The notes beneath the pieces are model-generated. The model was not told the DNA's origin, made no database searches, and worked only from the letters and a program-made list of their open reading frames with translations. Shown piece after piece: positions 33,471 to 44,740 of a DNA stretch of 64,000 nucleotides. Position 1 is the first letter of the stretch. Every line of letters begins with the position of its first letter. A program made the translations under genes and the position numbers. Source of the stretch: Oryza sativa Japonica Group (lineage: Eukaryota > Streptophyta > Magnoliopsida > Poales > Poaceae); the NCBI RefSeq assembly GCF_034140825.1, contig NC_089039.1:4920001-4984000 (forward strand). The letters run 5' to 3'.

Positions 33471-33480
33471 TATATATATA
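33471..33480 (+). promoter_or_regulatory. TATA box of gene B
   Basis: TATATATATA lies 125 bp before the ATG. Flanking text (AAGCTAGTAAGCC before, GAACTCTGATCAGCTAAT after) is shared with gene A, where a MITE sits at this point. Confidence 0.6.
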
Positions 33481-33604
33481 TCATGAACTCTGATCAGCTA
33501 ATTGAGTCATTCATCCAGAGCTCGTCGTTCACCAACACGAAGCCGGAGCTCAGCTGGTGCTCGATCCAAGGCCAAGGATTACCAGCTCTGAGCAGATCAA
33601 ATTA

Positions 33605-34138
33605 ATGGACAATGCCAAGGAGGAGATGCGCCGTGCCGCCGCCACCGCCGACTCGCCGGACGCCGGCGAACCCCACGCCATAGCCGTCCACCTGCAGGGG
33701 TGGTGCAGGGCGTGCCTGCACCTCGCCGCGCTCGCCTTCCTCGCCTGCGCCTTCGTCCAGACGGCCGGCAGGGCGCGCCACGATCCATGGGACCTCGCCT
33801 TCGTCGTCGCCGCCTACGCCAGCCTCGCGGCGCTCTTCGTCGTCCTCCGCCGCGCCGAGCGCCTCACGCCGGAGTCGCCCGCCGACGATCGCCGGTGTCT
33901 GCAGCGAGCGGCATGGGCGCTGTCCACTGTGCTCAGCTGCTTGTTTGCTTACAGGGTTGCCCGGATCATGCCGGCCGCCATGGCCGTCGCCGTCTGGGCC
34001 ATGACCGCCACCGTCGTCGCCGGTGGCCTCTACTTCTTGGTTCTCAACGACGGTGACCGTGGATCGGAGGAGGATTGCCATGTCGCCGACGATGGCAAAC
34101 TCGTCTTTCAGAAGATTCCTAGAGAGGAAATGGTGTAG
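33605..34138 (+). CDS. Small four-TM membrane protein, paralogue B
   Basis: A single-exon 177-aa protein beginning MDNAKEEMRRAAATADSPD. An in-frame ATG at 33557 lies in leader sequence shared with gene A and is probably not used. Very similar to A: IAVHLQGWCRACLHLAAL is identical, and DPWDLAFVVAAYASLAALF is nearly so. Four hydrophobic segments are at about residues 31-48, 62-84, 102-119 and 123-145. Unlike A it keeps a polar C-terminal tail (residues 150-177) ending FQKIPREEMV. Function is unknown, and it may belong to an uncharacterised grass DUF family. Its promoter is closer to the ancestral form than that of A. Confidence 0.8.
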   Translation: MDNAKEEMRRAAATADSPDAGEPHAIAVHLQGWCRACLHLAALAFLACAFVQTAGRARHDPWDLAFVVAAYASLAALFVVLRRAERLTPESPADDRRCLQRAAWALSTVLSCLFAYRVARIMPAAMAVAVWAMTATVVAGGLYFLVLNDGDRGSEEDCHVADDGKLVFQKIPREEMV

Positions 34139-35990
34139 GAAGAACCATACATGGCATTATACGCTCCTAAATGGAGTATTTTTTTATTTCTATGTTACTT
34201 TTGTGAGAGTAACTAAACATTTCATAGCCAACTTCAATTCTATTGAGTGTAAATTTTGTGAAGATCTTTATGCTTCATTTTCCCTGTTAGTGTGCGGTTT
34301 ACTGAAGTTCTCATGAATCCACCTAATAAGCTAGGCTCAACAGAACCATATGTTCCTAACCACATTTGCTCGCTATGAATAAGAAACAAAGTGAATTGGT
34401 GATATCTCTGCTGCACACTCCATTTTTTACAGGTCTATACACTATACTGCCAAATATTGTTGTATTGAACACAAATACATTGTGGAGAAGACCATATTCA
34501 TATATCTATTTGCATGACAAATCCTATGGAAGGCCACAAATTGGAGTTTGCGCCTAATTGGCATTTTACGAATTATGGAAGTACAATAAAGGATAATAGC
34601 TCTCATCTTTAATTGAATTCAAAATATAAAGATTTAAAATAATAATAATAATAGATAGCTCGGGTAGGTGAGGAAAACCTTATTTGTGACAAGTTTCAAA
34701 CCAGTACCGTAAACCCCTTGGATAAATAAGAACAGCAAGCTAAGGAAACTCGCATGCAAAGGTACCGACCTATTGTCTTGGTTTGAACATGTTCTTAGAG
34801 GAGAAAAGGTCAAAAACATTTTTAGCATCAAATCCGATAACCACTATGCATATCCAATGACCAATGGCCGTTCTCGAGTGAGAATGATCACAAGTTCAAC
34901 AGTGTGATAGTTTGTATTCATTGAAGGCACAAACATTCAACTGGCAGCAAGAGCAAAGGCACAACATGATACGAAACAATGCTAACCAGACTATGAATGC
35001 ATCTGAAATCCACATTTTATATCCTTACCAATACACGGAAATTGTCTTAATGCTTCTAAGCTAAGGTAAGATTAAGAAAAGAGAGGGCTCCCACTAGGCA
35101 ACCTTACTGCCATAGTAGGAAGTCAGTAAATGGATTGGCATGTACTGTGGGAAACGAAGGAATGAACTGGAAAAACAAAGGGAAAGGTGAAACCTACGGC
35201 AGGGTAATTCAGGGAAGTAGCAAAGGGAAAAGGGGAACCTACAGCAGGGCAAATTCAGGGAAGTAACAAACCAATTTGTGATGAGTTGCAATCTAATCTA
35301 CCCTGAACCTAAAAGAAGAAATGGAGGCGACGTTACCATTAAACTCAATTTGTTGCAGAACTGTGCCCTCATTGATCTGCTCAATTGTCACATATTAGGC
35401 ACACACACGCAGCCACACACCAAACTCACTAAAATCAAAAGCATTAAAAAGAATCATGCAGATCAGAGTTGCCACGGCAGATCAGCTACGATTGCTGGAC
35501 TAGCATAAAATCTGGAGGATCTTAGGTGTTCTGGTTCATTCTTTCAGTAAAATCATTATAAAGATTAAGAGTAGAATGGTATGGGAAAGCGTCATGAATT
35601 TGTCCAAACAATATTGGAACCAGTAAATTTTCTGTTGTTTGTCCATCAGAAGAGCCCATTGCGCAGTATTTTCTCGATCTATTCATCCACCAAAACAAGC
35701 AGATTATCCAAGCTGCTATGTCACCAAGATTAACTTTGCAGTACAAAGCAGTAGGTGGCCAAATTGGCCAGGTTATCAATCAACAAGTATACATGAAAAA
35801 TTAGCTCCAAATCTCACATTGGAATAACAGAATTGCAGTAAATTTTGAGCTACATTTTATTCACCAATAGAAACGACCTAAAATTTCTCCAAAGAACATG
35901 TATAATATAAAGCTAACCTCGCTCACAAGTCAGGGAATCCCCAAAATCGAAAGTCCTCCCGCGTGGATTCGGTCGTCGAAGGAGAGCCCC
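34139..35990. other. Spacer between gene B and the minus-strand gene
   Basis: Likely 3' UTRs at both ends (gene B from 34139, and the minus-strand gene down to about 35880). A duplicated phrase (GGGAAAGGTGAAACCTACGG-like, near 35180 and 35230) is present. No other gene or element edges were seen. Confidence 0.4.
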
Positions 35991-35996
35991 CGGCCG

Positions 35997-36419
35997 CTAC
36001 TCGTCGAGCTGCTTGAGCTCGGCTTTGAGCTGCTCCATCTTGAGCCCCATGGATCGGCGGAGCGAGTCGGCGTCGGGCGGCGGGAGGCGCGCGAGCAGCG
36101 ACTCGAAGGCCGCGAGGGCCTCCCCGGCGGCGTCGCGCGCGCAGGCGGCCTCCTCGTCGAAGTAGACGGTCTCCTTGCTGTCCATGGCGGCCTCGATCTC
36201 CTCCCGCGCCTCCGCGAACTTGCGGTTCACCTCGTCGACATCCTTGCCGAAGCCCGCCGTCGAGAAGGCGCGCCGGTGGGGGCACCCCTCCGGGAAGAAG
36301 AGGGGCGGGCGCCGCAGAAGAGGAGGGAGCGCCGGCGTTGGGGCGGCGGCGGCGGAGGAGGAGGAGGGGCGGAGGAGGGAGGCGGCGGCGCGGAGGAGGA
36401 GGCGAGGGTTTCGGTGCAT
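35997..36419 (-). CDS. Small conserved mitochondrial-type protein
   Basis: A single-exon 140-aa protein starting MHRNPRLLLRAAASLLRPSS. Residues 1-50 are rich in Arg, Ser, Ala and Leu and lack acidic residues, as in a mitochondrial presequence, with a plausible cleavage region near RRAFSTAGFG. The mature part (about 52-140) is a charged helical domain: FGKDVDEVNRKFAEAREEIE, then KETVYFDEEAACARDAAGEA, then RSMGLKMEQLKAELKQLDE. I recall plant proteins of this form only as uncharacterised or embryogenesis-like, so no function is claimed. Normal GC-rich grass 5' end with CCG repeats just upstream (36421-36445). Confidence 0.7.
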   Translation of the reverse strand: MHRNPRLLLRAAASLLRPSSSSAAAAPTPALPPLLRRPPLFFPEGCPHRRAFSTAGFGKDVDEVNRKFAEAREEIEAAMDSKETVYFDEEAACARDAAGEALAAFESLLARLPPPDADSLRRSMGLKMEQLKAELKQLDE

Positions 36420-36862
36420 AGTGGCGGCGGCGGCGGCGGCTTGGTTTCGGGATTCTCTTCTCCTTCCAAGAATTCGGGGGTGCTTTCGGCAAGTTGTTCT
36501 CGCAGCGGCAGAAATGACGGCTTTGTACTCATTTTAAGGGCTTTGTTTGGATTAAAGCTACTCCAATTTTCATTGAACTAAATTTTCTAGTAGGAGTAGA
36601 AGGCATGGATGTCTGGTTTGATGTCAAATTTTATCCACATTAACATAAATTCTACTATGAGAAATTTGAGAGTGTCAAAATTTTGGCAAGTTTTGACCAA
36701 ACAAGCTTTGTTTTTTCCCTTTTATAATTGTGCTGCTAAATACAACTAATTTTGAAAATTTGAGTAGTAGAAGCATGCTGCTAAATATTTGGATTTGAAT
36801 GTTCATTGCATAAACATCATTTGCATTTTTTTTTTCTTCTTCAAATTAACATTATAAAAGTA

Positions 36863-36949
36863 CTATTGTTGTCCCAAAATATAAGGGATATGGGCAAAAT
36901 CTCTTATATAACTATATGGATAAAAAAATGTATTTTAGGATGGAGGTAG
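36863..36949. mobile_element. Short Stowaway-like MITE
   Basis: 87 bp between TA dinucleotides, with inverted ends around GTCCCAAAATATAAGGG and TTTTAGGATGGAGGTAG. Probably a deletion derivative. Confidence 0.55.
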
Positions 36950-37563
36950 TAATGTTTATTGAGTAAACACTATAGATATGTTGGTAAATGTCGTAATCTT
37001 GATGTCTGTAAGATATGGTTAAATGGTTCACGTTGTAGGAAAAAACCAAACGACACCTGCGAAATTTGAAGTTTTGACGCAGAACGAAAGCAGATTTCAA
37101 GTGAGATTTCAAAATAGTTTTCAAGAATTCGAATTTGAAAGGGTAAATTTGACTAAAGTTTGATGAAAAATTTCATACTGCCTAGAGTCAGGATCTGGCT
37201 CTTAATTGGAAAGGTGAACCTGATACTTAGTCAGTGCAGAAGCCTGTAAAAAAAAGTTCTACTGGGTCTGATAAATGTGTTACATATAAATTAGCACCGA
37301 AGTGGGGGGGAGGAGAAATAAATTGCAAGTCCTCTTTCTGTACCAGCAAAGATATTGGTAATGGGAGAAACACATCTCCATTTATCTCTATTTTATTTCA
37401 ATGTTAGGAGAAAATTGGTGGTAGGAGATACACATCTCCTTCCATTTCTCACTATTTATTTCAATTCACTTGTAACATTTTTGCACTTGTGTGCACATCA
37501 ATATGCAGCTACCTACCACTACAAAAACTATTAGCCGTTCAGGTGTAGAAAAATCCTGATTAG
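36950..37563. other. Spacer and likely 3' UTR of the TPR gene
   Basis: AT-rich, with a duplicated phrase around ACACATCTCC at about 37370 and 37430. No gene seen. Confidence 0.4.
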
Positions 37564-39899
37564 TCACTTCTTAGATAAAAATTCAGATCCAAAATCCTTT
37601 TGTAGCCGGTCCTTGGACTCCACTCTGGCTGCTTGTATAACATCACTAATAAAACTCTTGTCTGGAAATTCATCTGGAACAAGACTTCTATATGTATCAA
37701 ACAGCTCATCTGCTTCTTCCTTTTTGTCTAAAAGTGCGTAAACGATGCCCTGCATTTTGGAACACCATGGACACATTGTTCTTGTCAAGGATCAAAATAA
37801 AAAGAATTTGGAACATATCACATATGACACATGTGAACGGTTAAGGGTACCTGGCAAAGATGAGGTCGGAAATCTCGAGGATCCTCATTGATAAGATTTT
37901 GCAGTTTCTCTGATGCAACATCCAACTGGCCCTGCATTTTGAAAGTATAAATTAGAAATAGAAAATCAACATGGACTCAAAACTGATGTCGATTGTTACC
38001 TTGACAACATGCATCTGAGCAATCAAAAGCTTAATGTTGCGCTCTTCTGGAACCCTTTCCCCAGAAATTGCAAGTTGCAAAGCTTTCTCCAGCATCTCAA
38101 AAACAGTAGGTCCTTCTGATCTTTTATGCATACACAGAGCAAGTCCCTGAAATAACATGAAATACGTGAGTTCATAAAACATCAGTATTGTCCATAATTT
38201 TCCATGATGAAAGACTACAGTAAAGTAAAACATTAGTATGTAAAACTTATAGTTTCAAACTTTTGGTACAAATGACCATCATGTATAATGTAAGAAAGGC
38301 AAGTTGCAGTTTACTGTTTACAATGCTGCAAATCAGCATTGTCCATAATGTTCCATGATGAAAAACTACACTAAAGTAAAACATTAGGTATGGAAAACTT
38401 AATTTCGAACTTCCAGTGCAGATGACATCATGTATAATAGAAGAAAGGCGAGTTGCAGTTTACTGTTTGCAGTGCTGCAAAATCCTGTGATACAAATGAA
38501 GAACAAGCATTCATCGCATAAAACTGTATTTCCTGGTGAAATGTATGAGCCTTCACTCGATCAATTGTACTTATGTAGTTATGTTGCCATTCAATATCTA
38601 CTAAACAAAAGGAGCATCTTTATCTGATATCCATAGCAGTTTGAATTTCACAATAGGCAGGACCTAAGCCACTTCTACATTCTCTGTCAAATAAATATAA
38701 GACTGCAGATTGCCAGTCTTACGAGCAAGACTCTTACCACAAATCCTTCAACATTTGAAAACGCTAACACTAATTCTGCTATCTAAGGCAAGCATCACAA
38801 CATTCAGATCAACATCCAAGTAGAACCTCAGATATATTAGGGGTAATTGCAACAATGTTTCATGCCACAAGTATTCCACCCCAAATCAATAGCCACCGAA
38901 ACAGCATCATCGCAAGCTACAGCAATTCTACATTCCTACTACCAATTTGGTTTGTCAATTCTTTCACATGTATAAACCATAAATCACTCGCCGCCAAAGC
39001 AAAATAAATCGGCATGATCATATCATGATACTAATGGATTCAATGAGATGATATCAACATGAACAACAAACTGAATTCAGTGGACTGAAGAGAACAAGAG
39101 CAGGTTGTAAGTTGCAGCTCACATGGAGTGCCCTGACGAGGAGTGGCTTCTCGGCGAGGACCTCGTTGAAGAGGCGCTCGGCCTCGGCGAGGTCGCCTTT
39201 GAGCTCGTGCAGCAGCGCCTCCATGAGCCGCCACTCCACCTCGCCGGGCTCCGCCTCCCGCAGCCGCCGCGCGAACCCCAGCGCGCCGCCCCACTCCGCG
39301 CGCCTCATCTTGGCGAACAGCGCGCACTTGAGCGCGTCCACGTCGCCCGGATCGCGGCTCAGGATCTCCATGTACATCTGCACCTCGTCATCGGCCTCCT
39401 CCTCCTCCTCTTCTTTCTCTTCTACTTCTTCCTCCTCGTCTTGCCGCAGCCACGCCTCCTCGACCTCCGCCTCCACGCCCTCCTCCTCCTGCTGCTGCTG
39501 CTGCTTCTCCTCGGATTCTTGCTGCTGTTCTTGCTCTTCCGTTTCTTGCGGTTGTTGGGTAGGTGGGGGAGGGGATGCGAGGGAAGGGAGGGGGCGGACG
39601 CCGGAGAGGGAGAGGAGGGAGGCGACAAGGAGGAAGATGAGGGTTCTCGAGGTGGAGATGACCGGAGAGAGGAGGCCGGCGGCGGTGGGTGTCCTGGAAG
39701 AGGAGGAGGTGGAGTGGGTTCGGTAGGTGAGGCGATGGGGCTCGGGAGGGGGAGCGGAGAAGGGAGAGAGGCGGTGTGGTGGTCTGAGAGGGAAGGGGAG
39801 GGAGGGATTGCGGCGAGGGAGGCGGCGGGCGGGTAGGGGTGGCTGGGAGGAGGAGGCGGCGGTGGTGGAGAGGAAGCTCATCGCCATTGCTGACGTCAT
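37564..39899 (-). CDS. Chloroplast TPR protein, SLOW GREEN 1-like, four exons
   Basis: Predicted exons on the minus strand are 39899-39123, 38146-38000, 37931-37851 and 37749-37564. All introns are GT-AG and the phases agree, giving about 396 aa. Residues 1-75 are Ser/Pro/Arg-rich, like a plastid transit peptide. A hydrophobic segment (TLIFLLVASLLSLSGV, about 85-100) may be a membrane anchor. A Glu/Gln-rich low-complexity stretch follows (about 115-175). The rest (YMEILSRDPGDVDALKCALF, WRLMEALLHELKGDLAEAER, GQLDVASEKLQNLINEDPRD) reads as tetratricopeptide repeats. Layout and motifs resemble Arabidopsis SLOW GREEN 1, a chloroplast-development protein. The family is fairly sure, the orthology is not. 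The start is the first of several close ATGs (MTSAMAMSF). Confidence 0.8.
38187..38485. repeat. Tandem duplication of about 150 bp in TPR gene intron 1
   Basis: The unit with TTGTCCATAATTTTCCATGATG, AAAGTAAAACATTAG and GTTGCAGTTTACTGTTT occurs at about 38187-38336 and again at 38337-38485. It does not touch the splice sites. Confidence 0.75.
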
Positions 39900-40264
39900 C
39901 CGCTTCAGGAGGAAGCAGAGGAGAGAAGAAAGAAGAGGAGGGGACTTGAACAGTTGGACTGATGGCTGAGAGGCGAGTTTTGTTTCATTTTCATAGGATT
40001 TTACATGGTTTCTTCAGATTTTGCTTGACGAAATTCAGCTCTACTCCAAAGAAATATGCAAAATTTTCACATGATTACGATGGGCTATATCTCGCGAGAA
40101 AAAGGAACCTGAGCTGCAAACACGACCACGAATTCTCTGTTTTTAGCAGTGGTGGAAGATTTTTTTTTCCTCGGATCTGCTATTTCTTTGTCGATATATT
40201 TGTTAGGAGAAAACTTTTAAATCTTAGAAACATCAGATTAGCTCTGAGATTTATGAAGATGGGA

Positions 40265-40350
40265 GTTGGAAAAAAATATAAGTGCTTGCTTGGGCAATAG
40301 GGATCAAACCTGGTACTTATACATAGCATCCATGTGACTATACCACAAAC
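40265..40350 (-). repeat. tRNA-like (SINE-type) fragment
   Basis: On the minus strand TGGTATAGTCACATGG resembles a pol III A box and GGTTTGATCCC (40310-40300) a B box, at near-tRNA spacing. No cloverleaf acceptor stem was found, so this is more likely a tRNA-derived repeat than a tRNA gene. Confidence 0.35.
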
Positions 40351-41587
40351 GTATAACCCATGTTAAATTATTTTATACAAATTATTTACTAGTTACAAAC
40401 TACTCCCTCCGTTTCGTTTTGTTTGTCGTTTCCGACAGCTTCGGCGAGATTAAGGTTGACGTGAATTTACCCTTTTGCCCTTCCTCTTCACTGATTCATT
40501 CCCCTTCCCTTCTACACGTGACGGCGGCGGTGCCCCATCCCGATCCCGAGTGTCGTGGCAGGGCCGACGGCGGGGACGGCGGTGCTCTTCCCCACCACCC
40601 CTGTCGCGGCTTCCCCTTCCCACGGGCAGCGGCGCCGGCATCCTGCTTCCCCCCGCCGGTGAGCACACCCTTCTCTTTCCCCTCTTCCCACACCTTCTCT
40701 CACCTCCCTCCCGTCTCTTCGCGAGCCTGCGCCCACCGCCGCCGGCGAAGTCGCCGGCCACCGCATCCCGCCGCCGCTCTCCGGCTACTAGGGGTATCTG
40801 GCCGACGCATCCTCTCCTCCGAAGCTGTAGAGTAGTGTAGTGGCGGGTGGCGTTCTTTGCGATTTGCCACCACCGGGCAGCGCCGCCGGCTCGCCATCGC
40901 CGGAGCCCAGCAAGAAGCTGGCGTACTGAGATTTTGGTCAGGGTAGTACTCACACTGCGGCACTGCCAAGTCCGGCGGCTCGTTGGAGGTTTAGCATATT
41001 GGGTTTAGATGATGCTGATCACGTTCAAGATGATGATGATGATAATGAATTGATGTTGGTTTAATAAGGTTTTAGTGGGTGGTGATTAAGGTTTGATCTT
41101 GAATTGTTCATGTGGCAGTAGCTTTTGATCTTTTGATTATTCGCAATATTACTTGTAGATTTGCTCTGAATTTTTGCAAGGTGTGTTGCAGATAATTCTT
41201 CATTTTGCAGGAACGATTTGCTTCTAATAAAATGCTTAGTGTGACAATGACCATCATGGCACCAATATTTCACTTGTAATTAGCAGTTTTACCTAGGTAA
41301 TCTGTGACTAATGCAATGCTGACACCACAGTTGAGCTAGATCAGTGGATAAAGTAGATATTATCTGAACATTATTTGTGCCTAATGTAATGCTGACACTA
41401 TAGTTGAGCTACACCAGCAGAACTAAATTAAAATGATAAATTCTATCTGATTCCTGGACAACAGTGTATGGTTTACGGAGTAGTTTCTTTGAATTGATCG
41501 GTTGTTGTTTACCATGTGTTTCTTGTCTTCTGGTATTTTTTACCATGTTTATTTGGTTGTTCATTTCTTGTCCGTTCTTGATTTTGT

Positions 41588-44174
41588 ATGGAAGATACTG
41601 GGTGTTCTTCCTGGACGCCGTTGGTCATGACGAAGGAGGAGGGCAGGGTAGGTAGACGTCGCAAATTTGTCACACCATGGAAGAAAGCGGCTCAGGAGGT
41701 CGGCGACGGCGGTGCAGAGGATCGTGTCGAGCGCCTCGCCGCCGCGGCTTCGTCCTCAACTGCTCTCTCTCCAAGGTTCGTATTCGATTTTTTTTCGATG
41801 ATGTATTTTGTGTTCCTAAAATGTGTTATTTTCAGGAAAACTCTATAGATGCTCACTATTGCGAGGTTAAATGAATTTTCACATCTAACCTCACATAGTT
41901 CAGTTCATGGCTACTGCTTGTGCAAAATTCGATTAATTAGAGCAAGGAAATAGCACTGTATTTCTATTTACAGGGAGCTGTTGCTGGTTGTTCTAGTTTA
42001 TGCAAACATTTAGCATAAGTCTTTTCCTTATCTTATTGCTTCATAAATTGGAGTTCTTGTTATTGTATAATTTCTTGTTAGATCACATGGTTGTCTATCC
42101 AGTTATGCTATACAACCAGTACTAGATGTCTTACAGAATGGATGCTTTTACGGTTTTACCTTTTCTCAGAACCTTACTATGCTTTTCACTCTTAACATTT
42201 GATGCAACTTATAATCCAAAATGTGCATTCATGACAACTTCGTTGCAACACCTTTTGCAGGGTTACACTAGATGGGTCCAATGTTGGAGGGAAAAGAGGC
42301 AAAAAAAGGAAGTCTCCCTGCGTGGCAATGCCATTCTTTAGAACCCCGTTGAGCAGAATGTTACTGTCCCCTAGCATACGGATAAGGTCTCCTTCTATAC
42401 AACAACGAACATCACCTTCTGCTACAACCCATGGAATTTGTCAAGGTCGAGAGCAAAGAACAATGGATATTGATTTAAATTTGGAACCGGGAGATACATA
42501 TGCTGCCACAGATCCCGGAGAGGCTGGATTTGATCACAGTGCTGCCACAGATGCTCAAGGCAATGGAGAGGCTGGATTCGATCACAGTGCTGCCACAGAT
42601 GCTCAAGGCAATGGAGAGGCTGGATTTGATCCCTTCGATTCAAATGCTGATGATGATGTCCTAGTCACTCTAGAGGAGATAGGTGTTGACCCTGGCCAGG
42701 AGAATGTACAGCCTCAGTTTGATCCTTTCTTCGATTCTGATGTTGATGATGCTATCCTAGTTCCTCAGGAGAATACACACAAGAATGTCGTGCTTGATAA
42801 TGACAAACGGAGAGCAATCTTTGACGCCATGCTTGTAAAGGCAAGAAAAGGATATTTGAAGGGCCATGAGAGCAAGGAGGTTTCAGCTAAATTCTCGGTG
42901 CCTATCAGGACAGTACAGCGGATATGGAAAAAAGGCAAAAGCTGTTTGGATCAAGGTATTTCAGTTGATGTTGCGAGTGGAAGATCTAGGTGTGGCAGAA
43001 AGAAGAAGGTGGTGGATGTGTCCTGTCTCGAAGATATTTCAATATTGAGCCGCACCACAATACAGGATGTAGCTACTCAACTTGGTGTTAGCACGAGTAA
43101 GGTCTACAGAATGAAAAAAGAGGGTGCTATAAAGCGTGTATCTAGCTCATTGGATCCCCACTTGACAGACCAAAACAAAATTGATCGGCTGAAGTGGTGT
43201 ATTGAAATGCTTGACCCAAGGAGTGTGCCTCACAATCTTGTCTTCAAACCACTGTTTGATTTCATTTTCATAGATGAGAAGTGGTTCAACATTACGAGGA
43301 AGACTGTGCGATATTACGCAGCTCCAACTGCCTCGCGTCGCATCAGGACAATTCAAAACAAAAACTTCATCCCAAAAATAATGATCTTAACAGCTCTCGC
43401 CAGACCAAGGTTTGACTCAAATGGAAACTGCATCTTTGATGGAAAAATTGGATGTTTTCCTTTTGTGACATACACAGCTGCAAAGAGGTCAAGTGTGAAC
43501 CGTCCTGCAGGGACAATCGAGATGAAGCCCATTGAGTCAATCACAAAGGAGGTAATCCGAAGCTTCATGATAGAAAAGGTATTGCCAGCTGTTCGGGCTA
43601 AGTGGCCTCGTGAAGACGCTGGCAAACCTATATACATCCAGCAGGATAATGCTCGGCCTCATATTGCACCGGACGACAGAATGTTTTGTGAGGCCGCGAA
43701 GCAAGACGGCTTTAACATCAAACTTGTTTGCCAGCCGGCAAATTCCCCAGATTTGAATGTCTTGGATCTGGGTTTCTTCAACTCCATTCAGTCCATCCAG
43801 TACAAATCAGCCTCAACAACAACAGAAGAACTTGTAGCCGCCATCGATCGAGCATTTGAAGATTATCCAGTGAGGCTATCAAACAGGATTTTCTTGTCTC
43901 TTCACGCATGCATGAGGGAAGTCATAGAAGTACTCGGTGACAACTCCTATGATCTTCCACACATAAAAAAAGGAGTGCTTGAAAGGCAAGGTCGCCTTCC
44001 TTTGCAACTAAGGTGTGATGCTAAGTCAGTAAATAATGCTAACAATTATCTCAGGTAAACTACTTTGGTTATATTTTATTTTCATGAAAATCGCTTCATG
44101 TGCCTAACTAGTTTGATGTGTGCTAATTAGTGGCATTTTTTTTACTCCTTTTCAGGACCATGGCAGATACCTGA
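41588..44174 (+). CDS. Osmar mariner transposase (DD39D), intact frame
   Basis: The core exon 42261-44054 is open throughout. It has a helix-turn-helix region (AKFSVPIRTVQRIWKKGK and SRTTIQDVATQLGVSTSKVY) and catalytic Asp in FDFIFIDEKWF, IQQDNARPH and NVLDLGFF. Exactly 39 residues lie between the second and third Asp, the plant mariner DD39D signature. A GT-AG intron (44055-44155) would change the end to NNYLRTMADT-stop. A 5' exon 41588-41775 (MEDTGCSSW...STALSPR) joins in phase to 42261 through another GT-AG intron, giving 666 aa. Alternatively translation starts at MDIDLNLEPG (42463). A 16-residue unit, GEAGFDHSAATDAQGN, is tandemly repeated near the N-terminus. The enzyme should cut and paste its own ends and possibly Stowaway ends at TA sites. 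Confidence 0.85.
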
Positions 44175-44576
44175 TATGAATTTGTTTGTTGCTGCAGCAG
44201 GGTGCGGATATGAAATTGCTGCTAAGCTAATCTGAAATTTTTGGTGTTGCTGCTGTTGCTGTTGCTGCTGTTGTTGATATCTGAAATTGTTGGTGTTACT
44301 GCTGTTGCTGATATCTGAAATTGTTGGTGCTGTTGTTGATCTGAACAGAATGAATTGGAGGCTTTCTTTTTTTTCTCTCTTTTTCTAGAAAGTAGCCCAT
44401 GTGTGCAGTCATTCTGTGCAGAACATGTCCTTTGATTTTTGAGAAAGCAGGAGGATATATGGACCTGAATATGTCCTTTGATTTTTTTATTAGTATTTTT
44501 ATTTCACATGAACACATTAGCTAAGCTTATCTAAGATCAATGGTGTGAACTGTCAATGGTCCTTTGATATAATTAC

Positions 44577-44740
44577 AGACTAGCTATCTCAATTTACAAG
44601 AAACAGCAACTGGGATGGCAGCAGCCACTTTACAAGCTCTGTGTCTGAATACTCTGTTTACAGACTAGCTATCTCAATTTACAAGAAACATCAGCTGGGA
44701 TGGCAGCAGCCACTTTACAAGCTTGGTGTGCATCTCTGAA
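44577..44740. repeat. Tandem duplication in the Osmar 3' region
   Basis: ACAGACTAGCTATCTCAATT followed by ACAAGAAACA and GGGATGGCAGCAGCCACTTT occurs at about 44577 and again at about 44661 (period near 84 bp). Non-coding. Confidence 0.75.

Noticed and set aside
35898-36581. 227-aa plus-strand protein opposite the mitochondrial-type gene
   Set aside because: It is the reverse-strand shadow of a GC-rich coding sequence that has a clear targeting peptide and charged domain.
39112-39836. Plus-strand frames of 204 and 237 aa at 39.1-39.8 kb
   Set aside because: They are shadows of exon 1 of the minus-strand TPR gene, whose splice phases and motifs are consistent.
40265-40350. Functional tRNA gene
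   Set aside because: Box-like motifs are present but no acceptor stem or anticodon arm can be drawn.
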